Shown: in pieces, positions 1-7,712 of the stretch
Numbering within the stretch: the first letter of the stretch is position 1
Layout: the number at the start of each line of letters is the position of its first letter
Origin: Muribaculaceae bacterium Zag1
Lineage (GTDB): Bacteria; Bacteroidota; Bacteroidia; Bacteroidales; Muribaculaceae
Direction: 5' to 3'
Length of the DNA: 43,640 bases
NCBI GenBank assembly: GCA_002633115.1
Contig: NWBJ01000062.1
Location: forward strand, 1-43,640
Position numbers and translations under genes: made by a program
The notes under the pieces: model-generated
What the model was told of the DNA's origin: nothing
Databases searched by the model: none
The model's input: the letters and a program-made list of their open reading frames with translations, nothing else

Positions 1-2
1 AC

Positions 3-143
3 ACTAACTTCTACAGAACCAAAGAGCTTTTTCAGAGCGCCATCAAAAAGTTCTTTGACCGAATAGGCGACTATAAGGCAGAGTTGGAGTCCCTTCTGAC
101 TCTCAGATTCAGTTTGGTCAATTCGCAATATATTTCGCTTTAA
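3..143 (+). mobile_element. IS630-like transposase, C-terminal fragment
   Basis: The third forward frame is open from the window edge to a TAA at 141-143, giving 46 residues. Their pattern (FYRTKELFQSAIKKFF, then DYKAELESLLTLRFSLV) resembles the extreme C-terminus of IS630-family DDE transposases, where a segment of the form F-x-FF-x(3)-YxxEL-x-SLLT-x-F-x-L/I closes the protein. Only the tail lies in the window, so the catalytic residues cannot be checked. The element would be transcribed rightward and end between about 143 and 151, directly against the truncated GLUG gene. The family call is from memory of this tail pattern. Confidence 0.65.
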
Positions 144-150
144 CTATTAA

Positions 151-2349
151 TACAACGACCTGAGTTTTGATTTCTACGATAATTCCGACCAGCCGGTTTA
201 CTTCATCGGCTATGAAAATTACCTCACCTCGACTGATGATTTCCAGACCGACCTGCATGTATTCGACTGGGACGGTAACCTGCTCGCTACAATTGTTGAG
301 AATGCTACCGACTTCATATCTATGAGCGATGTCGAGGGCTACGAGACACAGTTCTGCTTCTACCTCGAAGACGAAGACGTTTTCCGCTTTGTGGATGTGC
401 CATCATGCGAGACAGTGGCTGAAATCCCCACCCTGATTGAAGGCGCAACTTATATCTCAACCTCGATTGACCGTATCGCTGAGGGACGCACCTATAGCTA
501 CGTTTCTTCGCTCAATACTGCTGATGTTGACGCTGACAACAATGCTCTCCACCGCCTGGCATGGTTTGACAAGAATGGCAACTTCGTGCGCTATGAATAT
601 ATCAATGTCGGCTCAGACGTGACTTTGGCGCAAGTGTATGTTGACCAAGTCGCTTTTGACCCCTACCTCTTCAATACTGACTCAAAGCGCGAATACCTCT
701 TCCTGGTTAAGGTTCTCGATGATCCCAACTCTTCATCTTCGGCTACCAGCGAGTATCTGCGCCTCTACAACGAGGATGGCGATATACTGCTCTCACAGGG
801 TCCCGACACTGAGACTGGTGCAAAACTCAGCTCTATCTATCTGCAAAATGCTGGCACCTCGCTTGCCAAGCTGATGGTAATTTACTATCAAAGCTCGACC
901 GACTCGTTCTATGCCAACCATTTCGCTCTGCCCCTCTCGCGCTTTGCTGGCGGTGATGGCACCTCAGAAAATCCCTACCATCTGGCTACTGCTGGCGATG
1001 TGATGCAAATCAATTCAGCTCCGGGCGCTCACTATGTGGTCGACTGCGACATCGACTTTGACTACTATGTATGGGGTGGCAATGATTGCACCTTCACCGG
1101 CTCAATCGATGGCCAAGGCTACGCTATCGAGAATATGCGTCTCACTGGTACTGGTCTGGTATCCAATATGTTCAGCGGAGCGTCAATCAAGAATCTTTAC
1201 ATCGTGGACTCAGAGCATACTGGCGAAGGCGGCGGTTTTGTTGCCGGATATATGGGTGGTAGCACCAGTGGCCCAACCCGCATCGACAATGTGCATGTCA
1301 AGAATTGCGTGGCTGAGAGTTCAACCTACCAACCCTTTGGCGCTATCGCTGGCAGTCTGACAGTGTATTCGCAAATCAACGATTGCTCAGCCACCGGGGT
1401 TGACTTCAATATCAGCGGTGATTCACAAGTTGGCGGCATCGTAGGCGAGATGAGATCAAGCGCAAGTGTCAGCAATTGCTATGTGACCGGCACAATCGCA
1501 GGCAACGTTGTCGGCGGTATCACCGGTGGCACTCTCTCTGAGGATGAGAACATCGTCAATTGCCATGTTGACGCTGCTGTGATCGGCGGCTCCTGCGCTG
1601 GCGGCATCGTTGGCGACTGCGCTCGCTCAAGCGTAAAATTCTGCTATGTCGAGGGCAGTGTCGAGGCAAATGGCGATTCCAAGGCACAGGCTGGCGGCAT
1701 CGCCGGATACATCAACACTTACTATGAGGGCGTAACCTCAAAGTCAACCCACATCGGCAATTGCATCGTAGCCGCTGAGAGCATTACCGCCAATCCCGAT
1801 GCTCCTACCTCAATCGCTCACCGCATTGCTGGCAGCACATCTTACGACCGGCCTGAAATCGATTGGGATCATGTGACTTCAGACATGGAATATGCCGATT
1901 ATCCTCATCTCGATCCAGTGGTTGAGGCTTACTTTGGCGACAACTACGCTATCGGCCTCGCACTCATCGACGGCACAGTTGAGGACGCAACCACTACCAC
2001 CGAGGGCAAGACTATTGCCATCGAGGATTTGGAATCGCATGTGACATCTACTGGCTGGGCCCTTGGCGAAGATTCAAGCAATCCATGGAAGGTGCTCGCC
2101 GAAGGCATGGCTCTTTACTATGAGGATGCTGTCAACGACTTCTCTGGCATCGTGAGCGCAGTAGCTCCCGCTAACAAGGCCATCACCTTTGATGGCACAA
2201 CCATCAAGGCCGAGGGTCAATTTGCTGTATACAATACCTCGGGCATGCTCGTGCTCAAGGGCAATGGCGAGGCCAACGCCTCACAGCTTGGCAAGGGCAT
2301 CTACATCGTAGCTGCTGCCAACTCTACCCTCAAGATCGTGATTCGATAA
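151..2349 (+). pseudogene. 5'-truncated GLUG-repeat surface protein with T9SS tail
   Basis: The frame is open and protein-like from 151, just after the transposase stop, but has no ATG until 322; the first ATG is therefore probably an internal Met. The residues before and after it (HVFDWDGNLLATI, AWFDKNGNFVRYEYI) look like blades of a beta-propeller of the kind found in Bacteroidales surface proteins. From roughly 640 codons before the end there are repeated glycine-rich GLUG-type units (GGIVGEM, GGITGG, GGIVGDC, GGIAGY), which form a beta-helix-like adhesin region. The last ~60 residues (FAVYNTSGMLVLKG, then LGKGIYIV) match a type A T9SS sorting domain. The intact protein would be exported and anchored at the surface. 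The signal peptide and start lie beyond the IS insertion, so it is probably inactive. It converges on the DUF445 gene with 2 bases between stops. Confidence 0.75.
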
Positions 2350-2351
2350 GG

Positions 2352-3287
2352 TTACACAAAGGCATTAATAGTGCCCATAATCGTTCCCAACAGGGCTCCG
2401 AGCCAGATAATGGCTCGGAGCTCTTTGTTCATTACCGAGAATATGAGCTTTTCGGTTTCTGCCATATTCATCTCATTGATGCGGCTCTCGATGATGGCCG
2501 GGATATTGATGGTAGCGAGGATTTTGGGCAGTTGCTCAGTTATGAGCTTGCGGTACATGTTGACCACGGCATCGCACAGCTGCTGCAATTGTTCATCTTT
2601 GCCAGCGAGCAATTCCTTGACTGGAGTATCGGCCAGTTTGGTCACTTCCTTGTCCAACAATCCCCCGATGATCTCTTGTCCTCGGTCGCGCAGCAATTGG
2701 TTGATGTTTTTTGACAGGAAGCTGCGAGCCGGAGCTTGCATCAGGTCGGCTATTTGTCCCCACACTTTCTTGCCTATCAGCCCCGACAGAGGCACAGCCA
2801 ATCCATCGATTCTCAATTTGGCCGACATGTGGGCCACCACGGCATCGGCTATCTGGTCGCCCAAGCGAGAATCGCTCAAGCGCGTGCCTACCTGAGCCGC
2901 CAATTCATCCTTGATATTCGCGATTGCCGCATCAGCCTCTTCAGGTGTTAGGTAGTGTGCCAAGAATTCCCTGACAGTCTCGTCATTGGCCTTTTGCTGG
3001 GCCACAAAGCTCTCGATGCCCTGCCTTACTTTCTCAACCATTTCGGGCGATAACAGATTCTTTTCGAGCACTTCTTGGTTCATCAGGTTATCGCTGATGG
3101 CCGTGCCGAGCGAGATGGCAATTCGGCCCTTCTCTTTTGGTATGATTCCCGGAGTAAAGGGTATCCTCCAGCCAAAAATGTATTTAGCCTTGTAAGGCCT
3201 AAAGAGCATGCGTATGGCCAGGGCATTGGTGATATACCCAATCACTCCGCCCACCAAGGGCCCAAATATAAATTCCAAATTCACCAT
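2352..3287 (-). CDS. DUF445 family membrane protein
   Basis: A 311-residue protein of the DUF445 (YheB-like) family. The N-terminus holds a hydrophobic segment and the family signature around GGVIGYITNALAIRMLFRP, followed by FTPGIIPKEKGRIA. The middle is a long helical region rich in charged residues, and the C-terminus is a second hydrophobic segment (IIWLGALLGTIMGTINAF), so both ends lie in the inner membrane. The biochemical function of the family is unknown. The final coding bases contain a strong hairpin (2393-2423) that may end the transcript arriving from the opposite direction. Upstream, 7-base repeats start within 10 bases of the start codon. Confidence 0.9.
   Translation of the reverse strand: MVNLEFIFGPLVGGVIGYITNALAIRMLFRPYKAKYIFGWRIPFTPGIIPKEKGRIAISLGTAISDNLMNQEVLEKNLLSPEMVEKVRQGIESFVAQQKANDETVREFLAHYLTPEEADAAIANIKDELAAQVGTRLSDSRLGDQIADAVVAHMSAKLRIDGLAVPLSGLIGKKVWGQIADLMQAPARSFLSKNINQLLRDRGQEIIGGLLDKEVTKLADTPVKELLAGKDEQLQQLCDAVVNMYRKLITEQLPKILATINIPAIIESRINEMNMAETEKLIFSVMNKELRAIIWLGALLGTIMGTINAFV
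2393..2423 (+). terminator. Hairpin inside the 3' end of the DUF445 gene
   Basis: GCTCCGAGCC (2395-2404) pairs perfectly with GGCTCGGAGC (2412-2421) around a 7-base loop; a G-U and a G-C pair extend the stem to 12. On the + strand it is followed by TCTTTG, so it could end transcription of the rightward GLUG gene 44 bases after its stop, within codons for the conserved DUF445 C-terminus. Confidence 0.5.
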
Positions 3288-3296
3288 AATAATAAG

Positions 3297-3324
3297 GATA
3301 AAGTATAAGTTATAAGTGATAAGG
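3297..3324. repeat. Heptamer repeat tract, family B (GATAAGT type)
   Basis: About four 7-base units related to TGATAAG lie 10 bases upstream of the DUF445 start codon (minus-strand gene). The same unit recurs at 4486-4555 and, as complement, at 28402-28512 and 36478-36498. Confidence 0.75.
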
Positions 3325-3343
3325 TGGGCTGACGCACACTAAT

Positions 3344-3427
3344 CATTTTTCATTCTTCATTTTTCATTCTTCATTTTTCATTCTTCATTTTTCATTCTTC
3401 ATTTTTCATTCTTCATTTTTCATTCTT
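3344..3427. repeat. Six perfect copies of a 14-base repeat, family A
   Basis: The unit CATTTTTCATTCTT occurs six times without a mismatch; it is itself two diverged 7-base units. It separates the divergent DUF445 and metF genes and lies just upstream of the metF promoter. Related tracts occur at 5371-5463, 34751-34785 and 35768-35872. Not CRISPR: there are no spacers. Confidence 0.9.
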
Positions 3428-3457
3428 CACTATTTCTTAACTCTTGGTGTCGGTTTT

Positions 3458-3489
3458 TTGTTGAATTTCAGAAAAAATTCGTAACTTTG
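3458..3489 (+). promoter_or_regulatory. Promoter of metF
   Basis: The Bacteroidota -7 core TAACTTTG is at 3482-3489. TTG at 3458-3460 or 3461-3463 supplies the -33 element at 21 or 18 bases. The start codon follows 76 bases downstream of the core. Confidence 0.75.
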
Positions 3490-3509
3490 CACTAAGGTTT
3501 CCAACTATA

Positions 3510-3565
3510 CCCAAAAGCCAAACACTTATATCCAAAAGCCAAACACTAAAAACCAAAAACTGACA
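3510..3565. repeat. Heptamer repeat tract, family C, ending at the metF start codon
   Basis: Eight consecutive 7-base units, mostly of the form nCCAAAn (CCCAAAA, GCCAAAC, TCCAAAA and so on), run in exact register from 3510 to 3565; the metF ATG is at 3566. This is the metF 5' untranslated region. Confidence 0.8.
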
Positions 3566-4486
3566 ATGGCTGATTTTTCATTTGAAATTCTTCCTCCTCT
3601 CAAAGGCAACAGCATATATCGAGTTTTCGATGTAATCGACTCGTTGCGCGAGTTTGATCCCAAATATGTGAATATAACTACCCACCACAGCGAATATGTG
3701 CTTAAGGAGAATCCCGATGGCAGCCTTCGACGCATCAACATCCTCAAGCGTCCCGGCACTGTGGCCATCGCCGGAGCAATCCAAGGCAAATACGGCATCA
3801 AGGCCGTGCCTCACATAATTTGCAAGGGATTCACCAAGGAAGAGACTGAGTATGCGCTGCTCGACCTCAACTTCCTCGGCGTAACCAACCTGTTCCTGCT
3901 GCGCGGCGATTCTAAAAACCTGGAAATTCCCAAGGGAACCGAATCGCAATATCACGAGCACGCTACCGATTTGCAAGAGCAGGTCAACCAGTTCAATCGC
4001 GGCATAGGCCTCGACGATATGCGCATCGAGGGCATCGACACGCCTTTCACCTACGGCATGGCTTGCTATCCCGAGAAGCACGAAGAGGCCCCGAACACGG
4101 CATCCGATTTGCGCTATGCCAAGCAAAAGGTTGACGCTGGCGCATCTTACCTGGTGACTCAGATGTTCTTTGACAATCAGAAATATTTCGACTTTGTAGA
4201 GCGTTGTCACGAAATCGGCATCAGCGTGCCCATCATTCCCGGCATCAAGCCCATCGTGCTCAAGAATCAGCTCAATGTGCTGCCGCGCGTCTTCCATATA
4301 GACCTGCCCGAGGAACTCTCGCACGAACTCGAGAAATGCACCAACAACCAAGAGGCTAAAGAGGTAGGACGCGAATGGTGCGTCAAGCAATGCAAGGAAC
4401 TCATTGCAGCCGGGGTGCCGTCGCTGCATTTCTACAGCTACCTCGCAGCCGATATCATCAAACAAGTAGCCAAGGAGGTATTCTAA
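3566..4486 (+). CDS. metF: 5,10-methylenetetrahydrofolate reductase
   Basis: A 306-residue FAD-dependent TIM-barrel enzyme that reduces methylene-THF to methyl-THF for methionine synthesis. Seen in the sequence: the N-terminal FEILPP signature with the family's catalytic Glu at residue 7, VPHIICKG around residues 81-88, and LRGD at 112-115 for flavin/folate contacts. Length is normal for bacterial MetF. The start at 3566 is fixed by the promoter at 3482-3489 and by the N-terminal FEILPP motif. It is followed by a 109-base spacer of heptamer repeats before the Cof-type phosphatase gene, so co-transcription is possible. No methionine riboswitch is recognisable in the short leader. Confidence 0.97.
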   Translation: MADFSFEILPPLKGNSIYRVFDVIDSLREFDPKYVNITTHHSEYVLKENPDGSLRRINILKRPGTVAIAGAIQGKYGIKAVPHIICKGFTKEETEYALLDLNFLGVTNLFLLRGDSKNLEIPKGTESQYHEHATDLQEQVNQFNRGIGLDDMRIEGIDTPFTYGMACYPEKHEEAPNTASDLRYAKQKVDAGASYLVTQMFFDNQKYFDFVERCHEIGISVPIIPGIKPIVLKNQLNVLPRVFHIDLPEELSHELEKCTNNQEAKEVGREWCVKQCKELIAAGVPSLHFYSYLAADIIKQVAKEVF

Positions 4487-4595
4487 AGGATAAGGTATAA
4501 AGGATAAGTGATAAAGGATAAGTGATAAAGGATAAGTTATAAAGGATAAGTGATAAGGTAGGTCCAAAAGCCAAAGACCAAACACCAAAGACCAG
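4486..4595. repeat. Heptamer tracts B and C between metF and the HAD gene
   Basis: Five 14-base units (AAGGATAAGTGATA with one- or two-base variants) occupy 4486-4555, beginning on the last base of the metF stop codon. They pass into family C units (TCCAAAA, GCCAAAG, ACCAAAC, ACCAAAG) at 4563-4590, five bases before the next ATG. All units keep a 7-base period. Confidence 0.85.
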
Positions 4596-5381
4596 ATGAA
4601 GGCATTGTTTTTTGATATTGATGGTACATTGGTGAGTTTTAAGACTCATCAGATTCCTGAGTCGGCTGTCGATGCTATCAGCCGCGCCCATCAGGCTGGA
4701 AATAAGATATTCATTTCTACAGGACGCCCAAAGGCGATAATCACCAATCTCGGCGCCCTCGAGAGCCGAGGCCTGATTGATGGCTACATTACGATGAATG
4801 GAGCATATTGTCTGGCCGATGGCAAAGTGCTGTACAAGAGCGCAATACCCGAGGCTGATGCGCGATTTATCAGCGAATATTGCGAATCTCATGGCTACCC
4901 GTGCATCTTTGTCGGTGAGGAGTCTATGACCATTGCTGGCGACAGTCCGCTATCACGTCGCATATTCGCCAAGGACCTCAACGCTCCGCTTATCCCACGC
5001 ACCTTCTATGACTGGCCTCTGCGCCATCCTCTGTTTCAGATTACTCCATTCTTTACCGAGAAAGAGCAACCTGATATCGAGGTTGGTATGCCCGGCTGCG
5101 AGTTTGGCCGTTGGCATCCGGCATTTGTTGATATCACAGCCAAGGGCAACACCAAGGCTCACGGCATCGATATTCTGCTCTCGCATTTCGACATTCCACT
5201 CGAGGATTCTGTAGCCTTTGGCGATGGCGGCAATGACATACCGATGCTTCGCCATGCTGGCATAGGGGTAGCCATGGGCAATGCCTCACCCCAAGTAAAA
5301 GAGGCAGCCACCATGGTGACCGCCTCAGTTGATGACAATGGCATCGCAGATGCAATCGATTTGTTAATGAAAAATGAATAA
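4596..5381 (+). CDS. Cof-type HAD-IIB family phosphatase
   Basis: A 261-residue cytosolic haloacid-dehalogenase phosphatase of the IIB (Cof) class, probably acting on a sugar phosphate, nucleotide or cofactor phosphate. Motif I FFDIDGTLV gives the nucleophile Asp7 and acid/base Asp9; motif II is ISTGRP; motif III is the Lys of KGNTKAHGID; motif IV is FGDGGNDIPML. The alpha/beta cap lies between motifs II and III. The final residues (MKNE) and stop codon are already written in family A heptamer repeat, so the extreme C-terminus is repeat-derived. The substrate cannot be deduced. Converges on htpG. Confidence 0.93.
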   Translation: MKALFFDIDGTLVSFKTHQIPESAVDAISRAHQAGNKIFISTGRPKAIITNLGALESRGLIDGYITMNGAYCLADGKVLYKSAIPEADARFISEYCESHGYPCIFVGEESMTIAGDSPLSRRIFAKDLNAPLIPRTFYDWPLRHPLFQITPFFTEKEQPDIEVGMPGCEFGRWHPAFVDITAKGNTKAHGIDILLSHFDIPLEDSVAFGDGGNDIPMLRHAGIGVAMGNASPQVKEAATMVTASVDDNGIADAIDLLMKNE

Positions 5382-5463
5382 TGAATAATGAATAATGAAT
5401 AATGGCCATCCGGCTGAATCCGGATGGCCATTTTTCATTATTCATTCTTCATTTTTCATTAAA
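5364..5463. repeat. Family A heptamers flanking a bidirectional terminator
   Basis: ATAATGA-type 7-base units run from about 5371 to 5400, then a perfect hairpin, then complementary TTCATTC/TTTTCAT units to 5463. The tract supplies the end of the Cof-type gene on one side and the last codons and stop of htpG on the other. Confidence 0.85.
5401..5432. terminator. Bidirectional terminator between the HAD gene and htpG
   Basis: AATGGCCATCCGG (5401-5413) and CCGGATGGCCATT (5420-5432) form a perfect 13-bp stem with a 6-base loop. The adjoining A/T-rich repeats extend the stem and give T-runs on both strands, so it can serve both convergent genes. Confidence 0.85.
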
Positions 5464-7516
5464 GAAGTTTGACTGAGCGTTTGATGAAGTCAGAGAGCTG
5501 TTCGCCCTTGAGCAGACCGTTGCCGAGGAGAGCGAGGTCAAGCAGTTGTTTAACCACCGGTTGCTTGGCAGCGTATTCGCTGATGGTGGTTTCTTCCTGA
5601 GTGCGCAGTTCACCGACCTTTCTTTCAAGGTCTGAAACATGCTGATCTTCTTCGGCCGAGAGTTTGCCATCCTTGGCGGCCGAGCGGATATCCGAGACTT
5701 TCTTATTGGCCTCGTCAACCATATTGGCAAGAGGTTCGATATCCTTGCCGATAGCCTCGACTGCCTCGTTGCGAATCTTGACAATCAGCGGGTGCTCGGT
5801 GTTGACCACGATATTGTAGCTGTCGGGCAGGTCGCCATAGAAGCTCATGCCAGGCTGCAACTGTGCCATCTCCTTCATACGGCGCATGTACTCATTCTGA
5901 GTAATCACGATAGGCATGGCAGTAGGCTTGAGGGCCTCGAATGTCACGAGGAAGTTTGCCTTGTCGACTGTCGGGAGTTGCGAACGGAAGACAGTGGTCA
6001 GTATGTTTCTCTGCAGCGGGGTCAGGTCGACAGTCTTGGCATTGTCCTTGCGGATCAAGTTCTCAATAATATCGCTATCTACGCGCACAAGCTGGGTCTT
6101 CTGCAGTTTCTGCTCAAGCAGTCCGATAAACGGAGCATCGAGTTGACCATCCATCAGCAGCACATTGTAGCCATGCTCGTTGGCATTGTTGATATAGGTG
6201 TATTGGTCTACAGGGTTGGTAGCGTACAGATAGATGATGTTGCCATCCTTGTCAGTCTGCTCCGGCTCGACCAATGCCTTGTATTCATCCAGGGTATAGT
6301 ATTTGCCTTGGGTGTCCTTGAGAAGCACGAATTTCATGGCAGCATCGCAGAATTTCTCATTGCTCAGCATGCCGTATTCGATAAACAGCTTGATGTCGTC
6401 CCACTTGGCCTCATAGTCGGCGCGGTCGTTCTTGAAGATTTCTTCCAGACGGTCGGCCACCTTCTTGGTGATGTAGGTCGATATCTTCTTGACAGCCGTA
6501 TCTGACTGCAAGTAGCTACGCGACACGTTCAGCGGGATGTCGGGCGAGTCAATCACACCCTGAAGCAGCATCATGAACTCAGGCACTACGCCCTCGACAG
6601 AATCGGTGACGAACACCTGGTTGCAATACAGCTGGATGCGGTTTTTGGTCAGTTCGAGATTGCTGTGGATCTTCGGGAAGAACAGTATGCCTGTCAGGGT
6701 GAAAGGATAGTCAACATTAAGATGGATCCAGAACATTGGGTCATCTTGCCCCGGATACAATTCGTGATAGAAATTCAGATAGTCGTCCTTGGTGAGTTCC
6801 GACGGTTTCTTCATCCACTGCGGTTCGGTGCTGTTGATGATTTTGTCGCGATCGGTGTCGACCATCTTGCCGTCCTTCCACTCTTGCTCCTTGCCAGAGA
6901 TTACGGGTACGGGCAGGAAGCGGCAATATTTCTTCAGCAGAGCATCGACAGTGGGCTGCTCCAGGAATTGGAGGTTGTCATCATCGATGTAAAGGATGAT
7001 GTCGGTGCCGCGCTCTTTGCGGTCGCCCTCAGTGAGTGTGAACTCAGGCGAACCATCGCACTCCCACTTGACTGGGGTTGCGCCTTCTTGGTACGAGAGG
7101 GTATTGATGACAACCTTCTTGGCCACCATAAAGGCTGAATAGAATCCCAGGCCGAAGTGGCCTATGATCGAATTTGCAGTGTCTTTGTATTTCTCCAGAA
7201 ACTCCTCAGCACCTGAGAATGCGATCTGGTTGATGTATTTGTCAATGTCTTCGGCAGTCATACCAATGCCTCGGTCGCTCACAGTCAGAGTCTTGGCATC
7301 TTTGTCGATGCTTACGCGCACATCGAGTGTGCCAAGGTCGCCCTTGTAGTCGCCAAATGTTGAGAGGGTGCGGATTTTCTGTGTTGCGTCTACAGCGTTG
7401 GATACCAACTCGCGCAGGAAGATTTCATGGTCACTGTAGAGGAATTTCTTGATTACCGGGAAGATGTTTTCGGTTGTTACACCGATCTTTCCCACTTTCT
7501 TTTTTTCTAAATCCAT
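5459..7516 (-). CDS. htpG: Molecular chaperone HtpG (Hsp90)
   Basis: A 685-residue ATP-dependent cytosolic Hsp90 chaperone. The N-terminal GHKL ATPase domain shows FLRELVSNAVDA (catalytic Glu36, Asn40), DRGIGMT, and the lid GHFGLGFYSAFMV. The middle domain carries NLELTKNRIQLY and DIPLNVSRSYLQ. The C-terminal third is charged and dimerising. Length is typical of Bacteroidota HtpG, somewhat longer than that of E. coli. It is a single-gene unit: it converges on the Cof-type gene and is separated from the porE-like gene by a terminator. A 13-base palindrome at 7566-7578 lies 50 bases upstream of the start and could be a regulatory site; no clear promoter core was found. Confidence 0.98.
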   Translation of the reverse strand: MDLEKKKVGKIGVTTENIFPVIKKFLYSDHEIFLRELVSNAVDATQKIRTLSTFGDYKGDLGTLDVRVSIDKDAKTLTVSDRGIGMTAEDIDKYINQIAFSGAEEFLEKYKDTANSIIGHFGLGFYSAFMVAKKVVINTLSYQEGATPVKWECDGSPEFTLTEGDRKERGTDIILYIDDDNLQFLEQPTVDALLKKYCRFLPVPVISGKEQEWKDGKMVDTDRDKIINSTEPQWMKKPSELTKDDYLNFYHELYPGQDDPMFWIHLNVDYPFTLTGILFFPKIHSNLELTKNRIQLYCNQVFVTDSVEGVVPEFMMLLQGVIDSPDIPLNVSRSYLQSDTAVKKISTYITKKVADRLEEIFKNDRADYEAKWDDIKLFIEYGMLSNEKFCDAAMKFVLLKDTQGKYYTLDEYKALVEPEQTDKDGNIIYLYATNPVDQYTYINNANEHGYNVLLMDGQLDAPFIGLLEQKLQKTQLVRVDSDIIENLIRKDNAKTVDLTPLQRNILTTVFRSQLPTVDKANFLVTFEALKPTAMPIVITQNEYMRRMKEMAQLQPGMSFYGDLPDSYNIVVNTEHPLIVKIRNEAVEAIGKDIEPLANMVDEANKKVSDIRSAAKDGKLSAEEDQHVSDLERKVGELRTQEETTISEYAAKQPVVKQLLDLALLGNGLLKGEQLSDFIKRSVKLL

Positions 7517-7565
7517 CGTATATGAGGTTTGTTGGTTAGTTACCTAATTTATGTTCTTAGCTATC

Positions 7566-7578
7566 GGGCATAATGCCC
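7566..7578. promoter_or_regulatory. 13-base palindrome upstream of htpG
   Basis: GGGCATAATGCCC is a perfect inverted repeat around one base, in the upstream region of htpG. It could be an operator or chance; it does not match the CIRCE heat-shock element. Confidence 0.25.
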
Positions 7579-7671
7579 CATTATTCTAATAACAAATAAC
7601 ACAAATCTTATGCCAATTTGCCTCACTGACATATTGTCACATTTCCAAATTTTTAACTCTTCTCAGATGGC

Positions 7672-7703
7672 AAAAAGAGAGGGACGCGACTGAGCCGCGC
7701 CCC
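7672..7703 (-). terminator. Terminator of the porE-like gene
   Basis: Read on the minus strand, GGGGCGCG (7703-7696) pairs with CGCGTCCC (7688-7681), with one G-U pair and a 7-base loop. It is followed by TCTCTTTTT, 10 bases after the stop codon. Confidence 0.75.
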
Positions 7704-7712
7704 CGATATGGT

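Noticed and set aside
3344-3427. CRISPR array
   Set aside because: The 14-base units are contiguous, with no spacers and no cas genes anywhere in the window.
3578-4588. 336-codon minus-strand frame opposite metF
   Set aside because: metF is certain on the + strand, and the N-terminal part of the shadow is written in heptamer repeat.
5639-6505. 288-codon open frame opposite htpG
   Set aside because: It is a shadow of htpG, whose family motifs cover the whole stretch; codon bias of the real gene keeps the opposite frame open.
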